In this document: piece by piece, positions 1 through 8,900 of the stretch
Numbering within the stretch: the stretch's first letter is position 1
Layout of the letters: each line of letters opens with the position of its first letter
Source: Pseudomonadota bacterium
Lineage (GTDB): Bacteria > Pseudomonadota > Alphaproteobacteria > Acetobacterales > Acetobacteraceae
Length of the DNA: 55,814 bases
NCBI GenBank assembly: GCA_021801255.1
Contig: JAJYYH010000027.1
Location: forward strand, 1-55,814
Reading direction: 5' to 3'
Translations under genes and position numbers: made by a program
Notes under the pieces: model-generated
The model's input: only the letters and a program-made list of their open reading frames with translations
Databases searched by the model: none
What the model was told of the DNA's origin: nothing

Positions 1-245
1 CGCCGCTCCCCAACCAAGCCCCTGATCATCGCTCTCCGGGCAAACGTGGTGCTAAGGATCCACCGCGCGCCAGTAACTTACTGATGAGCCGGAGGTTTTG
101 AGAACTGACTGTTAAACTCGGGCCTGATCCGCCATTCAATCCGTCCTGTAGTGCCACAGTCCAGACCCGCGCCCGATTTCGCACGCCTATTCAATTGCTT
201 AGGAAAACACGCTGTTTAACTGGGGTTAGACTGGATTCTCTCATC
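1..245. other. no gene recognised
   Basis: I see no open frame with family features here, and no clear terminator or repeat. The region is less GC-rich than the housekeeping part of the window. It precedes a duplicated methyltransferase segment and may be mobile-element debris, but no transposase motif can be read. Confidence 0.4.
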
Positions 246-716
246 CGCATATGAAAATAAGAGCCTAAAAACGATGGTTCCTCGATGGAAGCTTAAAGTA
301 TTCAGAGGTGCGATAAAAGCATGTCTTCCTCTACAACCTATGCCCCGCATTATGGCAAGATATTTGCGGCCATATCAAGACAACCAAGGCAACACGCGTT
401 TCGCTTTCGAACAAGGGCTCGAACAACTCCTGGATTTACGCGCTGCGCGAGTGCCAATTTCTGGCATTGTTCTTGAATTCGGATCCGGATGGATGCCGAT
501 CATTCCGATTTTATTTTATCTCGCGGGCGCAGATGAAGCTATACTTACCGATATCGAGCGCCTTATGGATCAGCGCACCATTGAGCGCGCAAAATTCTTC
601 GTTAGAAGCAATCTTGCATATGTGGCTCAAACATTAGGGACAGACGAGGGTAAGCTTTCAAAGCGCCTTACGACGTTTGCGCCATCCTATTTGGTTCCGT
701 GGGAGCCGAGTACAAT
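246..716 (+). repeat. 471-bp direct repeat, copy A
   Basis: This stretch matches 2657-3127 at a constant offset of 2411 bp with about 10 mismatches by eye (about 98% identity). It begins 28 bp before a methyltransferase start codon and ends abruptly inside that gene. Six of the differences change an amino acid and four are silent. The two copies flank the membrane glycosyltransferase-like gene. Confidence 0.9.
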
Positions 717-765
717 TACCCATGGCGTTGCTCTCCTTTGTGGATTCGACACCCCGAGCCTATAG
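274..765 (+). pseudogene. truncated copy of class I methyltransferase gene
   Basis: The first 148 residues match the intact methyltransferase at 2685-3569 almost perfectly, including the S-adenosylmethionine loop VLEFGSGWMP. Homology stops at the repeat boundary (716), and an unrelated 15-residue tail runs to a stop. The half with the post-loop catalytic and substrate-binding part (from the VDIVISRAAFEHV segment) is missing. The product cannot have a complete Rossmann fold and is very probably non-functional. The start ATG and upstream sequence are conserved with the intact copy, so it may still be transcribed. It looks like the relic of a segmental duplication. Confidence 0.8.
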
Positions 766-792
766 GCTCAAGGTGGGTAGCGCTGCCTAGAA

Positions 793-819
793 AGTTTCAA
801 CAGACGCAGAGACATTCCC
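793..819. repeat. 27-nt element similar to a site in an IS graveyard
   Basis: The 27 nt here and at 17594-17620 both begin AGTTTCAACAG and end GACATTCCC, with a divergent centre of equal length. The second copy lies at the edge of an IS481-type transposase remnant. This may therefore be an IS terminal sequence marking an old insertion just after the truncated methyltransferase gene. No transposase is visible beside this copy. Confidence 0.35.
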
Positions 820-834
820 ATCCGGGCTAGGTGC

Positions 835-2388
835 ATGATGATTCCTGAACACTACCAAGACCACGAGACACCCCGATACACAAGGGAAACGGTCCAGGAG
901 CAGCAAATAGACGATCGGGAGCCCGGACAGAATTCAACCTTGGCTATAAAATTTCTCGTGTCGATTTTTGCCGTCATTACATTTTCGTTTATTCTAGGGC
1001 TATTCTTTCGTTCTACATTAAGATTTTCGCCTATGTATAATGAGGGATGGAATGCGGGACTGATGGGACTTTGGGTTTCTGGCGAACCGCTTTACCATCC
1101 GCCGTCGGCGTGGATAGTCAATAATTATCCCCCGTTATCATTCGTTTTGGTGCGTGTTGTGATGACACTTGTACCGGACGCGGTATTTGCCGGGCGACTG
1201 GTCTCGGCGGCTGCATTCGTTGCCGCTTCCAGTTTTATCGCCCTCATCCTGCAGGCACTTTCTCGCGATGAGGTAGCGTCAATTCTCGGGGGCCTCGTCT
1301 TTGCCGCCTTCATGGCCATAAATGGCCAATTCTATGTCGCAACTGACGATCCGCAAATGCTTTCAATCGCCATCAGTCTGGCAGGTCTTTTCATTTATAC
1401 TCTACGGCCGAACAATTCGCTGTACCAAATTCTGTCATCGAGTGTTTTCGTTTTGTCTTTGTTTGTCAAACATAACAATATAGCCATGCCGCTGACTCTG
1501 GCACTTTGGCTGCTGATATTCGACAGGCGTGCGTTCCTGCGCTTTTCGGCGACCGGTCTGCTGCTGTCAGCGGGCCTATTCTATTTGTTCGCTGGGCTAT
1601 TTGGCCCGAATTTCACCAGCGGCCTGCTCGCGCCGAGGCACTATGCCCTGGCCAGAGCGTTCCGGTGGACTATGCCGAATCTTACCCCCATCTTGCCCCT
1701 GATGGTATTTGCAGTCATGCCGGCTTTTCTGTTGAAGCCCGGCAGGTTCGCTATTCTGTTCGCCCTTTATGTCGGGATGGCCGCTGCCATAGGCGCACTC
1801 GAACTTGGTGGCGATGGCACGGGCATCAATGCGTTGTTCGAAATCGTCATTGCCGCCAGCCTGGGGAGTGGCCTGCTCGTCGCGCGCCTAGCTGATACGC
1901 AGCGCGAGTTTGGCAAATTACGTATCTGGGCGATCGCGGGGATCATTGCATGCACTTTGCTTACGCCGGGCCTAGTGGATCGCAAGGATATATTGACCGG
2001 CCTGCCATGGTTTGTCGAAATGCACAATCGAGAACGGCGTACCTTGGATATCGTGAACATTATCCAGAGGAGCAACGGGCCGGCTTTATGCGCAACAAAC
2101 ATCTTTTGCTATTGGGCAGGGAAGCCCTTTGCTTTTGACGCATTCAACTTCGACCAAAGCGTGCGCGCTGGACGAATCGCGCCGGAAGCTTTGGCGGAAA
2201 GCATCGCCTCTGGAAAATATTCTGTCATAGAGTTAGAGGAAAATGGTGAGGCGCAAATACAAAGACCGGGTGCCATGTTCGATATCGGCTCATTGAATAG
2301 CCAGGAGATAAAACGGACGCTGGATAAAATTTATCAAAAAATTCCATTTACAGGAACTAATATTGTTCTATATGTCCGAACGCACTGA
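835..2388 (+). CDS. polytopic membrane protein, glycosyltransferase-39/ArnT-like
   Basis: This 517-residue protein has a hydrophilic N-terminus of about 40 residues, then roughly ten hydrophobic segments and a soluble C-terminal part of about 120 residues. After the first membrane segment it carries YNEGWNAG and, further on, NNYPPLSF. Such acidic and NxYPP loop motifs are typical of integral membrane GT-C glycosyltransferases that use lipid-phosphate sugars (PMT/ArnT/DUF2029-type). Role inferred: transfer of a sugar to a surface polysaccharide, lipid or protein in the periplasm. It lies between two copies of a methyltransferase gene, which suggests joint involvement in glycan modification. 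A second ATG follows directly, so the start could be 838. The exact acceptor cannot be read from sequence. Confidence 0.65.
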   Translation: MMIPEHYQDHETPRYTRETVQEQQIDDREPGQNSTLAIKFLVSIFAVITFSFILGLFFRSTLRFSPMYNEGWNAGLMGLWVSGEPLYHPPSAWIVNNYPPLSFVLVRVVMTLVPDAVFAGRLVSAAAFVAASSFIALILQALSRDEVASILGGLVFAAFMAINGQFYVATDDPQMLSIAISLAGLFIYTLRPNNSLYQILSSSVFVLSLFVKHNNIAMPLTLALWLLIFDRRAFLRFSATGLLLSAGLFYLFAGLFGPNFTSGLLAPRHYALARAFRWTMPNLTPILPLMVFAVMPAFLLKPGRFAILFALYVGMAAAIGALELGGDGTGINALFEIVIAASLGSGLLVARLADTQREFGKLRIWAIAGIIACTLLTPGLVDRKDILTGLPWFVEMHNRERRTLDIVNIIQRSNGPALCATNIFCYWAGKPFAFDAFNFDQSVRAGRIAPEALAESIASGKYSVIELEENGEAQIQRPGAMFDIGSLNSQEIKRTLDKIYQKIPFTGTNIVLYVRTH

Positions 2389-2416
2389 TCGGCGGCAGGT
2401 CATTTCCTCTGAATTA

Positions 2417-2568
2417 TCGAGCGCTTGGCTGGTAGGCGGCAGCGCGCAAAATCAAAGTTCCTCGAACCCCAGGACGCCATCGCCGCGCTCAATACAGGCG
2501 ATCTCCCGCCCTTCCGCGACGTGCTGGCTGGGGACGGCATTGACGGGGTGAAGGAGACGTCTTGCTGA
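2417..2568 (+). other. possible remnant coding frame
   Basis: A stop-free frame reads a plausible helical C-terminus (motifs KFLEPQDAIAALNTGD and LPPFRDVLAGDG) and ends with TGA at 2568. It has no start codon with a ribosome-binding site and no recognised family. It may be the last fragment of a gene lost when the flanking methyltransferase segment was duplicated. Otherwise 2389-2684 holds only the leader of the repeat. Confidence 0.25.
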
Positions 2569-2656
2569 TTGCCATACCCCGCCTCCGCGTCTATTCGAAA
2601 AATCTCTCTTGCCAAATGGTCGGGCTTGGATTCGTCTTAGGCTGAATCCCACCACT

Positions 2657-3127
2657 CGCATATGAAAATAAGAGCCTAAAAACGATGGTTCCTCGTTGGA
2701 AGCTTAAAGTAGTCAGAGATGCGATAAAAGCATGTCTTCCTCTACAACCTATGCTCCGCATTATGGCAAGATATTTGCGGCCATATCAAGACAACCAAGG
2801 CAACACGCGTTTCGCTTTCGAACAAGGGCTCGAACAACTCCTGGATTTACGCGCTGCGCGATTGCCAATTTCTGGTATTGTTCTTGAATTCGGATCTGGA
2901 TGGATGCCGATCATTCCGATTTTATTTTATCTCGCGGGCGCAGATGAAGTTATACTTACCGATATCGAGCGCCTTATGGATCAGCGCACCATTGAGCGCG
3001 CAAAATTCTTTGTTAGAAGCAATCTTGCATGTGTGGCTCAAACATTAGGGACAGACGAGGGTAAGCTTTCAAAGCGCCTTACGACGTTTGCGCCATCCTA
3101 TTTGGTTCCGTGGGAGCCGAGTACAAT
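2657..3127 (+). repeat. 471-bp direct repeat, copy B
   Basis: This is the partner of 246-716. Here the repeat lies wholly within the promoter-proximal half of an intact methyltransferase gene, so this copy is likely the donor. Recombination between the copies would delete the intervening membrane glycosyltransferase-like gene. Confidence 0.9.
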
Positions 3128-3569
3128 GCGTCCGGCTAGCGTGGACATCGTTATTTCGCGCGCGGCATTTGAACATGTGCCGCCACCACAGCTTGAGGAA
3201 TTTTTAACGCAGTTCTATCGTATTGTGCGCCCAGGTGGCGCCATGTGCCACATTGTGGACAATAGTGACCACTGGCAACACCATGATCATTCCTTGAGTC
3301 GGATCAACTTCCTGCGTTTCGATGAGCACGATCTATGGTGGCGTATTGGATGTTTCAACATCCAAAATTATCAAAATAGACTGCGGCACAGCGATTATAT
3401 AGCGCTTTTTGAGCGCACTGGGTGGAAAATAGCGGAAGTATCATCAGGCGAACCAGACGCGCAGTGTCTGAAAGACCTGACGACCCTCCCTCTGGCGCCA
3501 GCGTTCCTTCGCTATGATCAGACTGACCTTGCGATTCTAACTTCACATTTCGTTGTTTTGCGCCCTTAA
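2685..3569 (+). CDS. class I SAM-dependent methyltransferase
   Basis: This 294-residue protein has a Rossmann-type methyltransferase core. Motif I reads VLEFGSGWMPIIP, followed by an acidic end of strand 2 (ILTDIE). The post-motif region is VDIVISRAAFEHVPPPQLEE with RIVRPGGAMCHIVDN, the usual 'leader / RPGG' signature of Methyltransf_11-type enzymes. The C-terminal part is rich in His, Trp and Asn and probably forms the substrate pocket. Substrate is unknown. Its neighbour is a membrane glycosyltransferase-like protein, so a sugar or lipid-linked glycan is a reasonable guess. Base composition is lower in GC than downstream genes, consistent with acquisition by transfer. Confidence 0.75.
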   Translation: MVPRWKLKVVRDAIKACLPLQPMLRIMARYLRPYQDNQGNTRFAFEQGLEQLLDLRAARLPISGIVLEFGSGWMPIIPILFYLAGADEVILTDIERLMDQRTIERAKFFVRSNLACVAQTLGTDEGKLSKRLTTFAPSYLVPWEPSTMRPASVDIVISRAAFEHVPPPQLEEFLTQFYRIVRPGGAMCHIVDNSDHWQHHDHSLSRINFLRFDEHDLWWRIGCFNIQNYQNRLRHSDYIALFERTGWKIAEVSSGEPDAQCLKDLTTLPLAPAFLRYDQTDLAILTSHFVVLRP

Positions 3570-3581
3570 TTTTTAAGGAAA

Positions 3582-5690
3582 TTAGCGCGCCATCACATGG
3601 GAAGGATCCATAATAATATTGAATTCCGGCGCGTTCAGCAATGATCCATGATCAGTAAATGGCGCGCCGCTCTTGCGCAACCATTCGTAAGCCGTCTGGG
3701 CTTCGGATGAAGGGACAAGCGAGAGAATTTCAGCGAGCGCCATCAGGCGAAGCTGTCCGTAATCGCCTTCGCTCTTCACCCAACCGGTGCCATTCGAGGA
3801 GCCGGACGTCTGCATGGCTGCCCCAATCGCGCTCCAGGTCTGGAGGGGTTTGGCGTAGGCCCAGCTATTCGTTGCGGAATCCCAGTAGATCTGGCCGGCG
3901 GAAGTGGCGCTGTTCGGAAAAGCATTAATACCATAGTTGATCGAATCATGACCGAGATTAAAAATGCTGCCGGCGATAAAATTTGTTGCCCATTTCAGGT
4001 AAGTGAGGGCATCCTGGTTGCCCATTTCGGCCGCCTGCATGGCAGTGCTGACAAAATAATCCTGTTGCCAGGGGGCAAGCGCCACACCGTATTGGAAGGG
4101 GGCGATAATATACCCGTGCGCCTGGCCTTCGAGTGTTGTCCAGGTTGGAATCTGGCTCACCAGCCAGCTCCAGTTGTCGTTCATCACCTGGGTGAAATAG
4201 GCTTTTTCCGCCGAGCCCGCCGGATTGGCATAAGCAGCCTCGTCGATCTCGCGCAGGCACCAGGCGGCGCCGCGCATCTGGTTGCCGAAGATGACGTTGT
4301 CATTGCCGTTGCCACCGATCGCCTGATTGCGCATCCCTGGCCAGGTGGAGACGATCGAGAAGGATGCCTGGGCATTGAGTTCGTCGAGATGGAAGCGGCT
4401 GCCGGTGAGCAGATAGGCGACGAAGGAAAGATCGGGCTGATGCGCGGTATCCGGCGCCCAGCCGTTGTTCTTGCCATCGACCGGCTGGGTGAGGCCGTTG
4501 GCGCCGCCACGGGAATCGGTCCAGATTTGCGGATTATGATTGGTATTCAGCCAGGTATGGGCTGTGGGAATCCAGAAATGCCAGGGAATTCCAGCGGCCG
4601 CCTCGGCCTGCCAGAGGGCGTAGGCGGCGGCGGCGGGTTCCTGGGTCATCAGCCAGATGGCGTTGGCCCGCGTCGTCGGGCCGATATCGGGGCGTGCGCC
4701 GGTCATCGGCATGTATTGCGTGATGCCGTTGGCAGCGAGCGGGGCGCCCCAGCCGGGTGAGGCCATCTGTTTAACCTCGGCCGCCAACAATCCCGAAGGC
4801 ACGCCGGCCTTGAGATCGTAATTGGCGATCACGCCGATCCGTTCGAGATAGTCGATATCCCGGGCGAGTGCGATGGGCGGCGGCGCGGCGCTCCAGACCT
4901 CGCGATGCCAATCCTCGTATTGGAACTGCTTGAGGTTTTTATATTGCGCGATGATTTTGCCCTTCTCGCGCAGCACGGCGTCATAAGTCACCGCGCCGCC
5001 GGTTTTCTGCATGGCATCGTCATTGGCGAATTTCAGATCGGTGTGGGTCGTGCCGTCGGCATAGGCGCGGACGTCGAAAACCACATGGAAGGCATCCATC
5101 ACCGGCGCATCGAAGCGGATTTCGCTCGCGACCGGCCCATGCAGCCAATAATCCGGTTTTCCGCCCGCCAATGCCTGCTTGAGCAAGGCCCCCGCGTCGA
5201 GGTGAAACGGCGCGGTGGAACCGTCCGGCTGGTGGAAGGTGAGATCGATCGCGAGATCGTAGCCATCCGATGCCAGGCGGGCGAGATCAACCGCCGGCTG
5301 TTCCGCGCCCGCCCCACCGCGCGCCAGCATTACCGGCAGCCGGCCATGCGCCTCGAATGAGGGAATAATCAGGCCGAGCACCGCCATGCGGAGCGAGCCG
5401 TCGGGGTAGGTGGTCTTGGCGTCCACCTGCACCGGCAGGTCCTTCTCGCCGATGCGGGCGACGAGGTGCGCTCCGGCCGGCACGCCACCCGGAAGAAAAG
5501 CCTGACCGAAGGTGAGCGGGGTCGCGGGTAGCCGATTGCCGGCGAGATTTTCGGCGATCAGGCCGACGACATCGTCGGCCCCACGCGGCTCGGGCATGGC
5601 GGGAACATGCAGCACGCCCTGCGCGGCGGCGCCGGACACGGCGGCAAGCAGCAAAGCGAAAGCCAGGATCAGACGGGAGCGGGTCGGCAT
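3582..5690 (-). CDS. exported PcRGLX/YetA-like carbohydrate-active protein
   Basis: This 702-residue protein starts at an ATG preceded by GGAGAGGA. It has a clear Sec signal peptide (basic MPTRSR, hydrophobic core, AAAQG). Residues about 40-130 contain PAGAHLVARIG, LPVQVDAKTTYPDGS and LRMAVL, which resembles the RIFT-barrel N-terminal domain of PcRGLX/YetA-like proteins (rhamnogalacturonan-lyase-related). The central and C-terminal parts are rich in Trp and Tyr helices (QAIGGNGNDN, YFTQVMNDNWSWL) and look like an alpha/alpha toroid of the kind found in polysaccharide lyases. Inferred role: periplasmic or secreted polysaccharide cleavage. Its paralogue at 5910 is divergent to it and shares near-identical DNA blocks. 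Family assignment is by pattern recognition only. Confidence 0.6.
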   Translation of the reverse strand: MPTRSRLILAFALLLAAVSGAAAQGVLHVPAMPEPRGADDVVGLIAENLAGNRLPATPLTFGQAFLPGGVPAGAHLVARIGEKDLPVQVDAKTTYPDGSLRMAVLGLIIPSFEAHGRLPVMLARGGAGAEQPAVDLARLASDGYDLAIDLTFHQPDGSTAPFHLDAGALLKQALAGGKPDYWLHGPVASEIRFDAPVMDAFHVVFDVRAYADGTTHTDLKFANDDAMQKTGGAVTYDAVLREKGKIIAQYKNLKQFQYEDWHREVWSAAPPPIALARDIDYLERIGVIANYDLKAGVPSGLLAAEVKQMASPGWGAPLAANGITQYMPMTGARPDIGPTTRANAIWLMTQEPAAAAYALWQAEAAAGIPWHFWIPTAHTWLNTNHNPQIWTDSRGGANGLTQPVDGKNNGWAPDTAHQPDLSFVAYLLTGSRFHLDELNAQASFSIVSTWPGMRNQAIGGNGNDNVIFGNQMRGAAWCLREIDEAAYANPAGSAEKAYFTQVMNDNWSWLVSQIPTWTTLEGQAHGYIIAPFQYGVALAPWQQDYFVSTAMQAAEMGNQDALTYLKWATNFIAGSIFNLGHDSINYGINAFPNSATSAGQIYWDSATNSWAYAKPLQTWSAIGAAMQTSGSSNGTGWVKSEGDYGQLRLMALAEILSLVPSSEAQTAYEWLRKSGAPFTDHGSLLNAPEFNIIMDPSHVMAR
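3852..4038 (-). repeat. 187-bp inverted identical tract, copy in the Sec paralogue
   Basis: The reverse complement of this stretch appears identical, base for base by eye, to 7544-7730 in the oppositely oriented paralogue, while the flanking coding sequence differs. A second near-identical block covers about 87 bp next to it (partner at about 7379-7465). The tract is visibly more AT-rich than the rest of the gene. Confidence 0.85.
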
Positions 5691-5909
5691 GGCGTATCCT
5701 CTCCGGTTTTCTGCTCTCCCTTTCTGCCGCGAAGGCGGGCCGCATTCAATGGCTTCATTCCTCCGCCCCTCCACATCGCCCCAGGATAGGGAAGCAACGC
5801 CCGAAGGGTGCACTAAAAATAAAGTTGTCTATATAAATTAAACCAGTTAACCAAATTTTGAGACGTTCTGTGGCACCCATAGTTGGGCGACCCAATCAGA
5901 GGTAGAATT

Positions 5910-8900
5910 ATGTCAGGTACATCGGCCTCCATGGAACAGCTTCCCCAGATCAGCGCGGTGCTCACGGCACCCACGGTGCCGCAGGCAACCAGCGCCGGGG
6001 AGATCGTCGGTCTCAACCTCCAGAATACCGGGGCGACCGCCGCGCCGTCTCAGTACATCAGCTTCGGTGAAGTCTTCAAGGACGGCGCGGTGCCGGCCGG
6101 CGGGCAGCTCGTTGCCATCGTCAACGGCCAGGATGTCCCGGTGCAGATGGACGTCCAGACGACTTACGCCAACGGCTCGGTCGAACTCGCGACCCTGACC
6201 ATGCTGCAACCAACGCTCGCGGCAAATTCCACCACTGGGGTGATGCTGGCCCTCGCCCCGGCCGGCACCAGCGCCGGAGCACCGGTCGGCATTGCCCAGG
6301 AAGTCGCCGCGGCGAATTATGATCTTTCGGTGAACATCGCCATCCAGGGCGGTAACAGCTACACGTTCAATGTCGCCAATCTGCTGACCCAGGCGCTCGC
6401 CAATGGCAGCGCGACCTATCTGAAACAGGGGCCGGACGCGACGGAAGTTCAATTCCAGAGCGATGTCACGTCCTCGCTCCGGATGGCGTTCAACGTCACG
6501 GCCTACGCCAACGGCACGTTCCGCACCAATGTGCAGTTCAACAACGACCTCGCCATGCAGGCGAGCGGGGGCACGCTCACCTACAGCGCCAGCATCGCGC
6601 AGGGCGGGCAGACGGTCTATCAGGTCAGCAATCTGACCCAATACCAATATGAGGATTGGAACCAGGTCGTCTATACCGGCGCCGCGGCGCCGACGGTCAA
6701 TGTCCAGCACGACATGAGCTATCTCGAACAGACCGGGGCGATCGCCAATTACGACCTCGCCGATGGCGCGCCGACCGCCTATGTCGCGAGCGAGGCGAGC
6801 CAGATGGCCTCGGCGAGCTGGGGCACGCCGCTCACCACCGCCGGTATCACCCAATACATGCCGATGACCGGCGGGCGGGGCGATATCGGCCCGACCACGG
6901 AAGCAAATACGCTCTGGCTGATCAGCCAGAATGCCTCGGCCGCGCAATACGCCCTGGGCCAGGCCAATGCGGGCTCCGGAATCCCTTGGAATTTCTATAA
7001 CCCGCAGGCCGGAACCTGGCTGAATACCGCGCAGTATGGAAGTATCTGGACCGCTTCGAGAGGCGGCTCCTCCGGCATTTCTACTGGGCTGACCCAACAG
7101 GTCAATCAGACAAACAACGGCTGGGCGCCTGACGTCGCGCATCAGCCCGATCTCTTTTACGACGCCTATCTGCTCACTGGCGATCAGAGCTATCTTAATG
7201 CGCTCAATGCCCAAGCGTCCTACGGGATTACCTCGTTCTGGCCTGGAACACGCGATCAGGCGATCGGCGGCAACGGCAATGACAATGTCATCTTCGGCAA
7301 CCAGATGCGCGCCGCCGCCTGGACGCTCCGTGAGATCGACGAGGCCGCCTATGCCAACCCGACGGGCTCGGCGGAAAAAGCCTATTTCACCCAGGTGATG
7401 AACGACAACTGGAGCTGGCTGGTGAGCCAGATTCCAACCTGGACAACACTCGAAGGCCAGGCGCATGGCTATATCCTCGACCCTTTCGAATACAGCGCAG
7501 CGTTCGCCCCCTGGCAGCAGGATTATTTTGTCAGCACTGCCACGCAGGCGGCCGAAATGGGCAACCAGGATGCCCTCACTTACCTGAAATGGGCAACAAA
7601 TTTTATCGCCGGCAGCATTTTTAATCTCGGTCATGATTCGATCAACTATGGTATTAATGCTTTTCCGAACAGCGCCACTTCCGCCGGCCAGATCTACTGG
7701 GATTCCGCAACGAATAGCTGGGCCTACGCCCAACCCCTCCAGACCTGGAGCGCGATCGAGGCAGCGATGCAGACGTCCGGCTCCTCGAACGGCACCGGCT
7801 GGGTGCAGAGCGAGGGCGATTACGGTGCCGATCGGCTCCAGGCGCTGGCCGGCATTATCTCGACCACGGGCTCACCCGAGGCAATGCAGGCCTATGCCTG
7901 GCTCGCCGGCAGCGGCGCGCCCTATACCAGCGTGGCCTCGATCCAGGGCCAGCCGCAATTCGACATCGTTCCCCGCCTGCCCGACGGCAAGCTGCTCAAC
8001 TTGAGCAATTTCTATACCTTCGACAGCACCGCGCCAGGCATCGACCAGGGCGCCGGCACGGCGGATCAGATGATCGTCGAGGAGGGTAACGCCAATGTCA
8101 CCCTCCAGGGCGGCAACGGCGGGATGAACATCCTCGCCACCTTCGGCAGCGGCAGCGACGTGCTCCAGGGCGGCGATCAGGGCAACTACATCTTCGCCGG
8201 CCCGGGCCCGGACACCATCATCGGCGGCGCCGGCGACAACTACCTCCAGGCGAGCATGGTCCAGGGCGCGACCGTGGACAGCGTCGCCGCCCCCACCACC
8301 TTCGTGCTCAACACCGCGCTCACCGCCCAAGACACCATCGCCGGGTTCAACCCCTCGCTCGATACCATCGATCTCGTCACCGGCGGCGGCGCCACGCTTT
8401 CGAACCAGCAGATCGCGGCGATCATTTCCACCGCGACCGTCGATGCCGCGGGCGATACCGTGCTCCAGATCGGCGCCAATCACAGCGTCACGCTGAGCGG
8501 CATCGCGCCCTCGGCCTTGAGCCCGGCCTTCTTCGTCGAAAACGACCCCGCGACCGTGCTCACCGTCGGGCCGGGGCAGGAATATGCCAGCCTCGCCCAG
8601 GCGGCGGCCGTGGTCCAGAGCGGCGATACCATCGAGATCCAGGCCGGCACCTACACCAATGATTTCGCGACCATCAACGGCAACGTCACCATCGCAGGGA
8701 TGGGCGGCACGGCGACCTTCGTCGCCACCGAAACCCCGCCCAACGGCAAGGGCATCCTCGACGTTACCGGCAACATCACGATCGACAATCTCGCCTTCAC
8801 CGGCGCCGCGGTGCCGGCCTCGCTCGGCGGCAACGGCGCCGGCATCCGCTATGAGGGCGGCAATCTGGTGCTGAACGCGGACTCGTTCTACGGCAATCAG

